Source of the DNA: Eretmocerus hayati
Taxonomy: Eukaryota; Arthropoda; Insecta; Hymenoptera; Aphelinidae
NCBI GenBank assembly: GCA_029851415.1
Contig: CM056742.1
Coordinates: 14,053,736-14,117,735, forward strand
Length of the DNA stretch: 64,000 bases
Direction: 5' to 3'
Positions 35,401-43,658 of this stretch are shown one piece after another; positions within the stretch are counted from its first letter, which is position 1, and each line of letters begins with the position of its first letter. The position numbers and the translations under genes were made by a program. The notes beneath the pieces are model-generated. The model was given only the letters and a program-made list of their open reading frames with translations, had not been told where the DNA came from and ran no database searches.

Positions 35401-38306
35401 CATGATTTTGTTGGTGTTTTTCTTTCTTCTTGTTAATACGGTATTGATGTGGAAGATGTAGATTGGTTCTCGTATTCTCTGCATGCGTGTACTGGTAGGA
35501 CTATTTCCAACTCGGTAATTGTGAGTTTATGATGATCTTGAGATTTTGATTAGCTTATGAACTGACTGCTCATAGATTGAGTGAAATTTTGATGGACAAC
35601 TTGTTCGTTGAGAAAGTTGAGGTCTATCAAACTGGATTGGAGAGATTTAGTTGGACCTATGAATAAATACTGCAGGGGTTGATTTGTTATGAGGTACTGA
35701 CATATCATAAGATAATTCATAATGATTCTCTAGTCCTTTGATCCTGGTTCCCCGAAATGTCACTGATTATCATTTGGCCACGTATGATTTGGCAAGTAGT
35801 ATGAGTCCGTGCATGGTCAGACCTGTAAAAACTTTCATTCGATTGATTACCCATGCGTCTTCTTAGTACACACAACCTCAGTCTATTTGACTACTCACGG
35901 CTCCGAGTTTATTTTGAAAATGGATTGAGTTAGCGCAAAACTTAGGTACAAGAATAATTTGGACCAGAATTTTGCTTTATGGGAAAATTAGACCAATTTC
36001 AAAATCTGCGTGTTTATGGTTTTGAACCCAAGTTTTTCTCGTCAACTGAAGCCATTTCTGTAAATGAGGATCGATTCGATTCTGTTCATGTTGATTTTTT
36101 TTAAACAACGTATGAAATGTAAAAAGAAAAACTTTTCATGTATGGGCTCGAATAGTGACCCACGTTTTTCTTGTTGGGGAGGCAAGGACTGGATTCCTCA
36201 GAAAACGTGATGATACTTTACAGAATCAAACGAATCATGTTTTCATCCGCAATTTCTACACCTATAATGAAATTTTTCTCACACATTGATTGTATCACTC
36301 CTAAGTTATCAACAATGTAACCCTTCGCTCAGATATTGCAAGTAATATTCATGCATCACTGTTCAAATCAATGACAGAAAAGGATAGCTGATTTACGAGC
36401 ACTAAAAGTCTAAGTATCGACTTTGGAAGTCAGTAGTTCAATTCAATATTATCTTACAAATCACAGCGAAAAATTTGATCCCATCAGTCAAGAAACAATT
36501 TGCTTTCCGTTCAGTACATCAGTGTATACCTCTTGTTACACCTCCGAGAGTCACGATGACAATCGATATTCAATATCTTTGTTAACATCACTGAATTGGC
36601 TGTAATCATCATCGACAACAGGTATCAGCTCAAATTTGCAGACGACAAAGGGCCGGGATCATTCTCGACATGGAGCAAAGCTAGAAGTGCCGGGAATGCC
36701 TTGAGACGAGCCAATATTGCTCGCAACAGTATGATTGTGGCTACAGATTCGCTGCCTTGTCTGTGCGATGATGAAGATTATCATGTGCGAGATGTGAGTG
36801 ACGATAAGGGTAAGTCTGGATGATATTATTTTTTTGGAAATTGTAGGAGCTATTTCTAGAGAATGTGAAAAAATTACTCCATGTTTTCGTTATTATATTG
36901 TCAGGATGGAGTTTTCGAAGTGTAGTTCACTGTTCATGATGAATAAGTAAAATTTGATCTTCATGGACGAAATTACCGTCTCGGACCAAGAATTGTGAGA
37001 GCATTGCTTCTTTTGAAGAAAAATACTCTTAATTGATCAGGAAATGGATCAAATATCGCACTTGAATGGTTGGCCTCAAGATTTTTCTCTTACTTTTCAA
37101 GTTTGAATGCACGGGAAGATGGCCTCAATATCTTGTGTGGTGTGAAAATGATTCATCTTTGCATCTTCAAGGGTTCATTTCGTACACTACCGTGTTTGTG
37201 TTCAATGACCCAAGATATTTCTTGTTCGACTGATATCGGACTTCAACCAGAATCCACGTAATTTCTTCCGTAATGAAATTACAGCTGGGACAATCCGCGA
37301 ATTATTCGAGTACTTTCCGGATTTTCGGATATTTACATGGTCTAAAAATTGTATATGAAGATCAAATGTCTTAATTTCAGCATAATTCAAAATATTCGCG
37401 GCTATCCGGATATGTAAAAGTCCCAGACCTAATAAGAATAAATGTTCCACAAGCTTGTATTTCCAAGGAACTGATAAGAATTACACTTTTTTCGATTCTT
37501 GGACTATTCATCCAATCTTCAGCCCTTATTCCATTCATTCGACATTTTGTGACCATGGAAATCTTTCGAGATTCAGAAGCGAATGATATTTGTGAGATGA
37601 TGCGATCAGTTTCATAGCCTGACATGACCCTGAGAATATTGATTACACCACAAAATCAAACAAAGGCTCATCTGGAGTTGTAGCTGAAGCAAATGATAAT
37701 CAGTTCATCTTCTAAAATTTTAAGATTAATCGTATTTTCTTATGCATCTCAGACCAATACTTTATATAGTTTTAGTTTTCCAACATGTTTCCAGCAAAAA
37801 ACCATTTGAAATCAGAACAGTTTCTACCAACGCAGAATAATAATTTGCCAAACTTTATCATTCACCTCCAATTCAATGCTCAATCGAATCAAGTGCACCG
37901 TAACCAAATCAATCAACCATAACACCAAAATGAGCACGCGAACAAGATAATAGCCAACCCATATACAGAGGCAAGAGAGAAAGAGAGTGAGTGACCCGTG
38001 GGAATCGTCCACAAGCCACATTTGCATTTTCATCCGACATAACACACACAAACACATATGCACACAAACAGGCGAGCGCACATATGAAGAGAGTTGCACA
38101 ACTGTGTGCGAGTGCGCAGATCTTAGTGAAAATAGGTTACGGACTAATCGATATTTGACCCGTTTATGTGATGCACAGTTGCAGGTCACACCGAGCTGAG
38201 GGAATCGAGTCCTTTGACATTTGTTGCGGCAATGGCCAGGCGGCGAGGTCGACAAAGAGGCCCCGGAGGCTTGATTCCCGCCCTGGTGAGCCTCAACAAA
38301 TTCCGG
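2261..38306 (+). CDS. Mab-21 domain (cGAS-like fold) protein, 12 coding exons
   Basis: Twelve exons join in phase into about 848 codons: 2261-2405, 11917-12050, 15927-16179, 17189-17305, 17695-17921, 18346-18555, 20547-20760, 33123-33418, 33853-34177, 34927-35233, 36622-36809 and 38179-38306. All have AG/GT borders. Residues about 49-433 follow the Mab-21 plan from memory of MAB21L1: an FEYVLRLD strand, a VPGF...WSEFI segment, SLWRVR with a following acidic/helical stretch, and a CYFQPRCN block. The start MGCASS fits N-myristoylation/palmitoylation, implying membrane association (inference). The first acidic residue of the nucleotidyltransferase pair appears to be Arg96 and no Gly-Ser loop is evident, so catalysis is doubtful. 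Residues about 434-848 are helix-rich, with a basic cluster near 579-595 that could be a nuclear signal. A strong donor follows the last exon. If it is unused, the frame stops at 38322. The exact orthologue is not identified. Confidence 0.85.
2839..3560. mobile_element. Nested foldback insert in the left arm
   Basis: It starts GGATGATTGAACCAATTGAT and ends with the inverted copy (ATCAATTGGTTTAATCATCC core). The two arms are closely complementary along their length. The outer-arm sequence resumes on both sides as in the uninterrupted right arm near 8735, so this is a later insertion. No coding content is supported. Confidence 0.65.
4216..4284 (+). repeat. tRNA-like segment in the left palindrome arm
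   Basis: The A-box-like TGGTCTAGTGG (4221) and B-box-like GGTTCAATTCC (4263) are spaced as in a tRNA, but the acceptor ends do not pair. A T-run and an (ATTT)n tract follow. This fits a tRNA-derived (SINE-like) segment, not a functional tRNA gene. Confidence 0.5.
4643..5848. mobile_element. Nested element with CTTACAAGGG-type inverted ends
   Basis: The left end is CTTACAAGGGAAGGATCAGG and the right end is the complement of CTAACAAGGGGAGGACCAGG. Similarity continues inward for over 100 bases (GGCCTTTGGATCACCAATCC shared). It is inserted in the left arm only. No transposase is visible. Confidence 0.55.
6517..7251. repeat. Inner foldback arms
   Basis: 6517-6782 is the inverted copy of 6975-7251, sharing GAGGTACC and TTTGACCAAACGGTACCCCC. 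The spacer is about 190 bases. TATCG-rich sequence at 6330-6513, ending CGCGGCAGCCCTAG, adjoins it and resembles the end of a small hAT-like element. Confidence 0.6.
8005..8074 (-). repeat. tRNA-like segment in the right palindrome arm
   Basis: This is the inverted copy of the 4216-4284 segment with the same A- and B-box-like motifs, preceded on the + strand by the complementary (AAAT)n and A-rich tract. It is part of the palindrome and not an independent gene. Confidence 0.5.
9032..9083 (+). repeat. Partial tRNA-like (B-box) sequence
   Basis: TTTTGGTCTTATGGTTAAGATG is followed closely by GCGGGTTCAAATCCC, resembling tRNA A and B boxes with the anticodon arm missing. It is a likely SINE or pseudo-tRNA remnant. 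Confidence 0.35.
9084..11916. other. Remaining intron 1 sequence
   Basis: No gene is supported. The block 11430-11540 is related in inverted orientation to 31840-31990 (both contain CCCCAAGATAC and CAAGC...GGGATGA), so it belongs to a dispersed repeat. Confidence 0.35.
11917..12050 (+). CDS. Mab-21 gene coding exon 2 (residues 49-93)
   Basis: The acceptor is CCAACAG and the donor is AAG|GTGAGA. Phase 1 at the 5' end matches exon 1, and phase 0 at the 3' end matches exon 3. It encodes an Arg/Val-rich helix and strand ending FLVSLNEPRRVK. In active family members the catalytic Gly-Ser loop lies about here. I see only a Ser-Leu, not Gly-Ser. Confidence 0.8.
12445..14513. mobile_element. 2.1-kb TA-flanked foldback element in intron 2
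   Basis: The ends are GGGGAGAGTGGGGCAAATTA and the complement of GGGCAGAGTGAGGCGAATTA, bounded by TA on both sides. Inside, about 12700-12920 and 13400-13620 are long inverted copies (shared GGGGCTAAAA and TTCAGCGCCACGCGAAT). No transposase frame is recognised, so it is a non-autonomous DNA element. The superfamily is not assigned. Confidence 0.7.
15010..15175. mobile_element. TTAA-type MITE, copy 1 (degraded left end)
   Basis: The right end is GCAGTGAACGTGTTAA. The left end, GGTTCGCTACGG, has lost the TTAACAC. The interior has GGGCCCACCGATAGGGCT and GGGCCCACCGGTGGGCTC, as in the other copies at 16470, 31016, 40674 and 45910. It is consistent with a piggyBac-like non-autonomous family. Confidence 0.6.
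15927..16179 (+). CDS. Mab-21 gene coding exon 3 (residues 94-177), core strand of NTase fold
   Basis: The acceptor is GAACAG and the donor is CTGG|GTAAGA, in phase 1. It encodes FEYVLRLD (residues 97-104), aligning with EFEVVL of MAB21L1, then an acidic Ser-rich loop, then VPGF...WSEFI...DLVKSRLATLLAAAL, which matches the LPGC...LWVEFI...IRSRFQTLVAQA pattern of that family. The frame is open upstream of the acceptor, but family similarity begins at the splice site. Confidence 0.85.
16470..16717. mobile_element. TTAA-type MITE, copy 2
   Basis: It begins TTAACACGTTCACTGCGATG and ends CGCAGTGAATGTGTTAA, giving near-perfect inverted ends with TTAA at both borders, the hallmark of piggyBac-type insertion. 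It lies in intron 3 of the Mab-21 gene. Confidence 0.75.
17189..17305 (+). CDS. Mab-21 gene coding exon 4 (residues 178-216)
   Basis: The acceptor is GATTTCAG and the donor is GCAG|GTATTT, phase 1 at both ends. It encodes a charged linker containing ITPGQVVEPDILDKIL and HCRIFYRA. It has no recognisable motif of its own. It is supported by phase and by its place between two recognised exons. Confidence 0.75.
17695..17921 (+). CDS. Mab-21 gene coding exon 5 (residues 217-292)
   Basis: The acceptor is AATTTTCAG and the donor is CAAACC|GTAAGT, from phase 1 to phase 0. It encodes a beta-rich stretch (VAIVEDEGGIVLKIGL), then IQVRLLIGASINSWPTSL and CDVLLHYTTAQT. This corresponds to the central ...VQITPAFKCTGIWP... 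segment of Mab-21 proteins. Confidence 0.8.
18346..18555 (+). CDS. Mab-21 gene coding exon 6 (residues 293-362)
   Basis: The acceptor is TTGTTGCAG and the donor is CGCAAG|GTTTGT, phase 0 at both ends. It encodes GMYAVTVAPHPG, then SLWRVRLLAAETGLKEHY and a helix ending LIPAL-like/ALKRK. The W-R-x-R-x6-E pattern is the conserved start of the C-terminal helical lobe of Mab-21 proteins. Confidence 0.85.
19122..19823. mobile_element. 0.7-kb foldback (hairpin) element in intron 6
   Basis: The two halves are inverted copies meeting near 19470 (TCCGCGAACTCCGC region). Shared blocks include CCATTGCAATAACCCG and CCAAATCTGCTCCTAAGATT. The short frames in it are mirror images. No target duplication is clear. 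Confidence 0.7.
20547..20760 (+). CDS. Mab-21 gene coding exon 7 (residues 363-433), C-terminal helical lobe
   Basis: The acceptor is GTTACAG and the donor is ACGAG|GTAACG, in phase 1. It encodes SRHMLRAILWWSLER, WAPDTLSQHVLLALDELLRAL and CYFQPRCNLML. These match the YHMKTLVSYECE, W...LL..L and HYFLPNLDLF blocks of the family. A 12.4-kb intron follows. Confidence 0.88.
23045..23968. mobile_element. Tc1/mariner-type palindromic MITE
   Basis: The termini are CACTACCGGTCAAAAGTTTA and its complement (CACTATCGGTCAAAAGTTTA), flanked by TA. The whole 924-bp element is palindromic around 23500. The terminal CACTACCGGTCAAAAGT motif is typical of Tc1/mariner ends. A degraded half-copy lies at 54990-55200. 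Confidence 0.75.
24610..25370. mobile_element. 0.76-kb foldback element
   Basis: 24610-24900 is repeated in inverted form at about 25080-25370, sharing GAAACTGGAAAGTGGATGTT and GAGGAGGATGAGTTTTTCAA. The centre is near 24990. No coding content beyond mirror-image frames. Confidence 0.65.
25510..26045. mobile_element. TA-flanked MITE with ATAAGCC repeats
   Basis: The ends are CCGTGTTTTGCCTATTATAA and its near-exact complement, with TA on both sides. The subterminal regions carry iterated ATATAAGCCA/CACCCTCCAA units. The ends and TA duplication suggest a pogo or mariner-like non-autonomous element. Confidence 0.65.
26501..27350. mobile_element. 0.85-kb foldback element
   Basis: Inverted halves share GAAATACGTTTACATTC, GACGACCACCAACGGGA and AAAATATCTCGAACG-like blocks. 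The centre is near 26930. Two mirror frames encode the same short peptide, as expected of a palindrome. Confidence 0.65.
29941..30320. mobile_element. Two-hairpin MITE, copy 1
   Basis: The ends are AGGCGATGCGGTCACCGTGC and its complement. Inside are two consecutive palindromes (about 29966-30105 and 30148-30290), each with GCGATTTGGGCTAAACGACG and its inverse, separated by GGTTAGGAGGTTCCCGCGGC. The same arrangement recurs at 63301-63690. Confidence 0.65.
31016..31182. mobile_element. TTAA-type MITE, copy 3
   Basis: The left end is TCAACACGTTCGCTGCGGCG (TTAA mutated) and the right end is CGCAGCGAACGTGTTAA. It contains GGGATCCACCGATGGGTCCC and GGGACCCACCGGTGGATCCC, two near-palindromes shared with copy 1. 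Confidence 0.7.
33123..33418 (+). CDS. Mab-21 gene coding exon 8 (residues 434-532)
   Basis: The acceptor is ATTTCCAG and the donor is AATCAG|GTCAGA, from phase 1 to phase 0. It encodes GGVPHHDDAYTADARLVESYL, a helical region, a SISRW-like/EVLASLPRG stretch and QYLGLVVKEVLQAKESL. It extends beyond the canonical Mab-21 domain. The phase match across the large intron supports joining. Confidence 0.75.
33853..34177 (+). CDS. Mab-21 gene coding exon 9 (residues 533-640), basic cluster
   Basis: The acceptor is AATTTCCAG and the donor is TTTG|GTAAAT, from phase 0 to phase 1. It encodes helices flanking a dense basic patch, GRRKKRNRRRSQAERKR (about 579-595), which could bind nucleic acid or phospholipid, or act as a nuclear signal. 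It ends in ETAYLDLENHTVMAKTLLKW. Confidence 0.78.
34927..35233 (+). CDS. Mab-21 gene coding exon 10 (residues 641-742)
   Basis: The acceptor is CTCACAG and the donor is CTCAG|GTATCC, from phase 1 to phase 2. It encodes LLRPYLGNLF, HVESWRKRHDMYASEIRSL and a Trp/Ile-rich GWSWADGIARMIERSG segment. It is helical in appearance and not assigned to a known domain. Confidence 0.75.
36622..36809 (+). CDS. Mab-21 gene coding exon 11 (residues 743-805)
   Basis: The acceptor is GACAACAG and the donor is AAGG|GTAAGT, from phase 2 to phase 1. It encodes GPGSFSTWSKARSAGNALRR and a Cys/Asp-rich LPCLCDDEDYHVRDV tail. No family motif is seen. It is supported by phase and strong splice sites. Confidence 0.7.
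38179..38306 (+). CDS. Mab-21 gene coding exon 12 (residues 806-848)
   Basis: Two AGs six bases apart (after 38178 and after 38184) can both serve as acceptor and keep the frame, adding or omitting Val-Ala. The exon encodes ARRRGRQRGPGGLIPALVSL and ends CGG|GTGAGT, a strong donor. Read-through meets TAG at 38322-38324 after five codons. I could not identify a further exon. Confidence 0.65.
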
Positions 38307-39125
38307 GTGAGTTCACATATATAGATGCCTACATACATACCTGTACGCTATATTGAAAGACTGTGAATGCTGGTACTGCAGTAGGGATCTCGATTTCTAC
38401 ATCCTCTCTTGTGCTCAATTGATCGTGAATGAGTTTTTTCTTTCATCGTGTTTTAGCACGGATTTGCGCGTTTCGATCTTTGATGCTTTCTTTCAATTTT
38501 TATGTGCTAGGTACTGGAGCAAATTGTTATGAAGCGAGTTTTTGCTGGGGAATATTTCATCTGAGAATTTGGTTTCTCTCGTTTGGGATTTTCTGTTAAT
38601 TTTATTGTTGTTCTTGCTATACCAATCATAATATCGATTCACTCACAGGGTTCAAAGGTTTAATCTTGCTCTAATTTGGTCTCAAACTGTACCTACCTTT
38701 CGTCCAGAAGTGCTCAAATTATTCCTAGGCTAAAGTCAATCTAGGCATCCCTCATTCTGCAGTGATCTTTGCGCGAAGGTACCAATCAAAGTCTCACATT
38801 TACCCCCGGACTTTTGAATTCATAGACAAATTTTAGAATTCATTGGAGAGAGGGTGTGGATGAATCATCAATTTTTGCAAAGTTCAATAACTCTGTAACA
38901 CCCAGAGATAATGGAACGGTTCTCAACAATTCTCTGATGCTATTGAAGATGTTCTCCTAGCTCCTAGAGGGGCACTATCGACGTAATAAAATCACGAATG
39001 ACAATCCGAAATATTTCAAGATTAGTCAGGAGAAATTGAATCACAACACTCGATAGCAATGTCGATACAATCGTATCGGTCGACTTTGCTTATTTATCAA
39101 GCTCACTCGGATTATCACCCAGCCC

Positions 39126-40569
39126 CACAAAAAAAAGCTTTGACCTAACTCCTAAACTATGCTACTGTTATGTTTTTGTGGTCGCTGAATCATAATCCGG
39201 GGTCAGTTTAGTCCCTGCACGTCGACATTTTGACATAACCTTAAAAACACATGATTTTAAACATTTGCTCGGGGATCACAATTGAACCGTATTGAATCTA
39301 CTTCGGGTCGATAATCACGGTTTCGGGGTCACTGAATCCGGATCCGAGGTCGATTTGATTCCAGCGCGTCAAGGTTTTGACATAATCTCAAAAAATCATG
39401 ATTTTTCAAGAATGCTTGGGGCTGGTGATGAAACCATGCGTTATTTGGCACTAACTCTATGATTTCGGGATCGCAGAATCCGAATCCGGGGTCAATTTGG
39501 TCCCAGTACGTCAAGGTTCTAACATAACCTCAAAAAATCATGGTTTTTCGAGAATGCTTGAAGCTGATGATGAAACCATGCGTAGCTTTGCGCCTAGCCA
39601 TTGTTTTTGGGGTCTCCGAATCCAAGTCCATAGTCAATTTGGTCCCAGCACGTCGAGGTTGACATAAGCTCAAGAGTGCTCAGAGCTGTTGATTGAGGCA
39701 TACTTTGTTTTGCATTGACTTCAACTATTTGTGGTCGTTCAATCCAATACCGTAGTCAGTTTGGTCCGCAATCGAGTAGGTTCTGATGTAACCTTGAAAA
39801 ATGATCATTTTCTGAGAGTTATTCAAAGCTGCTGATCCGACCATACTGTGCTATAGACTGATATGATTTTTTTGCGGTTGCTGAAGCCATTTTGGGTCCA
39901 GTTTGCTAGATATTAAAGTGATGGGAACTCGCTATCAAGGAAGATGGGATGTATACATGATAATTGATTTCTGATGGTGGCTGAAGCGAGATACAACACC
40001 AAGAAAAAAACGGTATACTTTACATAGGTCATTCAAAGGAGAGAAAACTCGCCATAGCTTCAAGAAAGAATAGATCCCGAGTTATAAGCTTGATAAAGTC
40101 TGGCCCCGAGACTCATGGAGTAAGTGCAAAATTACGTATGGTCCCATCATCAGCCCCAAACGTTCTCGCAAAATCATGATTTTTTAAGGTTATATCATAT
40201 CTTGACGTGCTGGAACCAAACTGACTAAGAAATTGGACTTAGCGACCCCGAAAACGTGCAAAACTAAGCATGGCTTCATCATCGGTTCCAAGGACTCTCG
40301 AAAAATCATAATTTTTTGAGGTGATGTCAGGAAATTGACATGCTGGGACCAAATAAAGCTCGGATTCGGATTCACGGACCCCAAAACCTGCAGTTTTTGG
40401 CCCAAAGTTAATATAATACGGTTCAATTGTTTAATTTTTGAAATCATGGTTTTTTTTGGTTACGTCAAAATGCCGACGTGCTAAGACCAAACTGACCCCG
40501 GATCCCGATTCAGCGACCCCAAAAACATAAAGGGAGTGTAGTTTGGGAGTTAGGATAGAACTTTTTTTC
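39126..40569. mobile_element. Foldback element with tandemly repeated arms
   Basis: The left arm (39126-39930) holds several tandem copies of a unit of about 140 bases with GGGGTC...GAATCCG...TTTGGTCCCAGCACGTCAAG. The right arm (about 40130-40569) carries the inverse. The ends are AGCTTTGACCTAACTCCTAA and the complement of a matching sequence. This is the classic foldback architecture. Confidence 0.65.
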
Positions 40570-40673
40570 ATATCTCGTAGTGTAATACTACTCAAACTAG
40601 AAATACGTTAGCTTTTAGAGGCTATTTCCAAGCTTCATGAATACTCGGTTTGGGAATCCAATTTCCAGGCTAT

Positions 40674-40922
40674 TTAACACGGTCGCGGCGATGAGTCCCA
40701 CCGATGGGACCCGCGATCTTTCATCTTTCAATTTTCGATGACCCAGACTTGCTCGGAAAATGCTCTCCGAGAACTCTATCGAGGTAAGTTACTTCACCAA
40801 GGTCGTAAACAATGAGCCAAAAAAGAGTCGAGCTCCATACGAGGGTTTCTACCCAATTGCGATGGTCCAGTTCAAGACTGGAATAAAATTACAAAAAAAC
40901 AGCGTCGCAGCGAACGTGTTGA
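40674..40922. mobile_element. TTAA-type MITE, copy 4
   Basis: It begins TTAACACGGTCGCGGCGATG and ends CGCAGCGAACGTGTTGA. The interior is related, in inverse orientation, to the copy at 45910-46158 (shared CCCAATTGCGATGGTCCAGT). Confidence 0.65.
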
Positions 40923-41113
40923 GTACAAGATGATTTTTTCCACCGTCAATATCTGTTGAGTACTGTATAGGAGTCATCTTTGTGAAGATCAAATTTAATA
41001 TATTTTAGACGATAACTGTATACATTCGAGAAGCGGAACATTATTCACGCTCTTTTTAAATTTTGTCACATAGATACTTGTAGTAGATATGAATTAGCTG
41101 GTTACAATGAATA

Positions 41114-42323
41114 CAGATGACCCTGGGTACTTACGGAGGTTACGTTCCAAGAAAATTTACCGTGAATCCGGAATTCCGCAAATACCAAAGCATCACACTT
41201 AACAGAATATTGGGAGTAGAATAGTATATTATTAAGCTCCAAGGGTGCCAAAAGATATTTGTTCATGAGTGCGGGGACGAGTGCGGAATTGTCGGTGCCC
41301 GAGTCGCTTACGATATTTTTTGTTATTTCTGTAAGCAAAAATGTAACCCGCCCTAACAACAGTGGACGCTGCGAGAATTGGCCATCGTCCCAAGAGTCGA
41401 CGGGCCTGGTTTCCCTTTCCCAGCATGAGTGGGTCCAAGGCTGCGAGGCGGGGTCCAGGAGCGGAGCCCCCCGACTGCAAAAGAATTCTGAAAAATGTAT
41501 CAGAAAAAAGTCTTGTTGTTATAGCGTGTTATCACGTTGCTCGAAACTATCGCCAGCTATCAAAAAATCTAATTTTGAAATTCCATATGTAAATTTGTGT
41601 AGCGATGACTGATCATCTGCATGAATCTGAGAAGGTAGTCTCAAAGATTATGAACATTTCTATCTCTATCGATCGACTGAATATTTTTACTATGAATTCA
41701 TCCCAAATAATGAGTAATTGGAGGATTCATATCCCTTTTTTAGCGACACATAGACATGCATGCTCGATTTTCCGAACTATTTCCTAAATCTTCCACAGCT
41801 AGCAATTCATCATATTCCCTTCTTTACTGAGAGGAGATTGATCAGACGATAACATGATTCCACTGCGCAAACGAAGTTTGAACAGCGCTGAAATGACTCG
41901 TTGGCGCACAGAAGTGCATTAAAGCAGTGCTTGAAAAATTTTTGGCGCACACTTGATCCGAAATAATGCGCAAATCCGCTATTTACGCACGCACACTCGC
42001 GTCTAAATAGCCATTTTTGATCGTCTGTGCGCAAATGAGTCATTTGCACACTGATTTTTGCTCTTCATTTGCTCACAGAAGATCATAAACCATTGACACT
42101 AGGGCGCAATGGTTTTCGCTTTCTCGTGACTATCTAGACCCTCGCCTGTGGCTCGGGCCTAAAAAAGTCAAACGATTGTTTTCACACGAAGTGCGAAAAC
42201 CATCGTTTGCGCCCTTGTATCATAATATACTATTTTCCGCATAGAATAACAAAAATTCATTTTTCTGTCTGCGATTAGGCGAAACTCGCGAATACGGAAT
42301 CTTCAAATACGGACGGTCACCTG
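41114..42323. mobile_element. Possible pogo/Tigger-like TA-flanked element
   Basis: The ends are CAGATGACCCTGGGTACTTA and the complement of CAGGTGACCGTCCGTATTTG, flanked by TA. Subterminal GGTTACGTTCC and CCGGAATTCCGCAAATACC resemble pogo-type ends. The end similarity is short, so the limits are tentative. It contains the hairpins at 41889-42060 and 42101-42214. Confidence 0.4.
42101..42214. repeat. 114-bp inverted-repeat element
   Basis: The ends are AGGGCGCAATGGTTTTCGC and the complement of AGGGCGCAAACGATGGTTTT. There is no clear target duplication. It is a small hairpin MITE or the core of a larger one. Confidence 0.5.
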
Positions 42324-43192
42324 TACTTGAATAATTCAAGAAACATAGCTAGTCAAGGTTCAGACTGGGATAATAATATGCCTAACATGAAAAGGTATAG
42401 CCAGTTATATTCGTGGTTTGGAATAAAGGTCGTACTAAAGCCTCAGGCCACTAGAGGATTGAAGGGAAAAAATGTTAACTTCTACCCATGGCATATGAAT
42501 GTCTGCAGTTTGGGATATAGGAAATGATCGAATTTTAAGAAAAACGATTCACAATCCAATCATTACTGCCAAAACTGAAATCAACCAGACCTGGCCCATC
42601 CATTTGATCGTCCCCATTTTGTAATTCAATCAATCATCCTCCACCCTCATAACACTTCAAAATTACCTCACCTTAGCATAGTATCAGGATTAGAAAAGCA
42701 ATCCCATACCGAATACAGAATCGTCAACCCAATACAATTTGGCGAAATGACCGTTTGGCGAAACCAACCTTCTATAACGTCAATTCCGCTCTCACTATAC
42801 GTTCTCTCGTTCCCTACAAAAGTGTTGCACAGTAATAAGAGTACCAGAAATGGATGATTTTTCACAATCTCGTTACTGCAATCTTCCCTATCTCCGCAGC
42901 AGTGGATCGATCGAATTGAATCGAAACGATTCCCAAGCTCAATCATGGCGACACGCTCTGTTTTTTCTCTCTCGCTCCCTCTTTCCTGCAAGCACGAAAA
43001 AAAGCTCTGCCACCGATTCATACTATGAGACTTGCAATATCTGCAGTACTGATCTAGAATATATCTATATATAGATAGGAAGTATAACTCTTTCATTCGC
43101 GTAGGTACGCAGTGGTTGCAAACTAGAAAATCAGTATTCAGAGCGTTGCAATGTCGAGGCGATCGTTGAGATTACAAATGAAGCCGCGAGAC

Positions 43193-43197
<5 letters not shown>

Positions 43198-43249
<52 letters not shown>
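43198..43249. repeat. (TA)n microsatellite
   Basis: An almost uninterrupted TA dinucleotide run of about 50 bases, broken once by TG. Confidence 0.9.
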
Positions 43250-43250
<1 letters not shown>

Positions 43251-43534
43251 CGGATTCTCTCTCGTGCTTGCAAGCTCTGAAAGCGCGAAAAGTGATTTCG
43301 ACCTCGTTTCGAACTATCTCAGAGTTTGGAATCGGAGGTCCTTACCCGGCATTAGGATTACTTTGGGGTGTGTATATAGATAGGTGTAGTTACGCCGTCG
43401 TGAGGAACGTTGAGATTTTGTAACTGCGTACTTGATTCATTTGATTCTGTTTCTTGATAGATATCAGGGTTGATTGGATTGCTAGGCTTCGTCGGGTGAG
43501 ACCTTGGATAGAGGCTTGTCAGTCGTACACTGTA

Positions 43535-43645
43535 AAGAATTGGTTGACTTTCCACCAAAATCGGCAACCAGTGGTTGGTTGTCGAAATCAACCAGCTGGT
43601 TGGAATTCAACCACCGGTTAAAAATTTCACCACTGGTTGACTTTT
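43535..43645. repeat. TGGTTGA/TCAACCA palindrome cluster
   Basis: Six or more copies of TGGTTG or its complement, interleaved in both orientations, immediately left of the GGATG foldback. It can form several alternative hairpins. Confidence 0.55.
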
Positions 43646-43658
43646 TCCCCACATCGAA

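Noticed and set aside
37824..38255. 143-codon minus-strand frame
   Set aside because: Antisense shadow of Mab-21 exon 12 and its polypyrimidine tract. No similarity or promoter.
42668..43096. 142-codon minus-strand frame near the TA microsatellite
   Set aside because: Irregular composition, no domain, no supporting splice or start signals.
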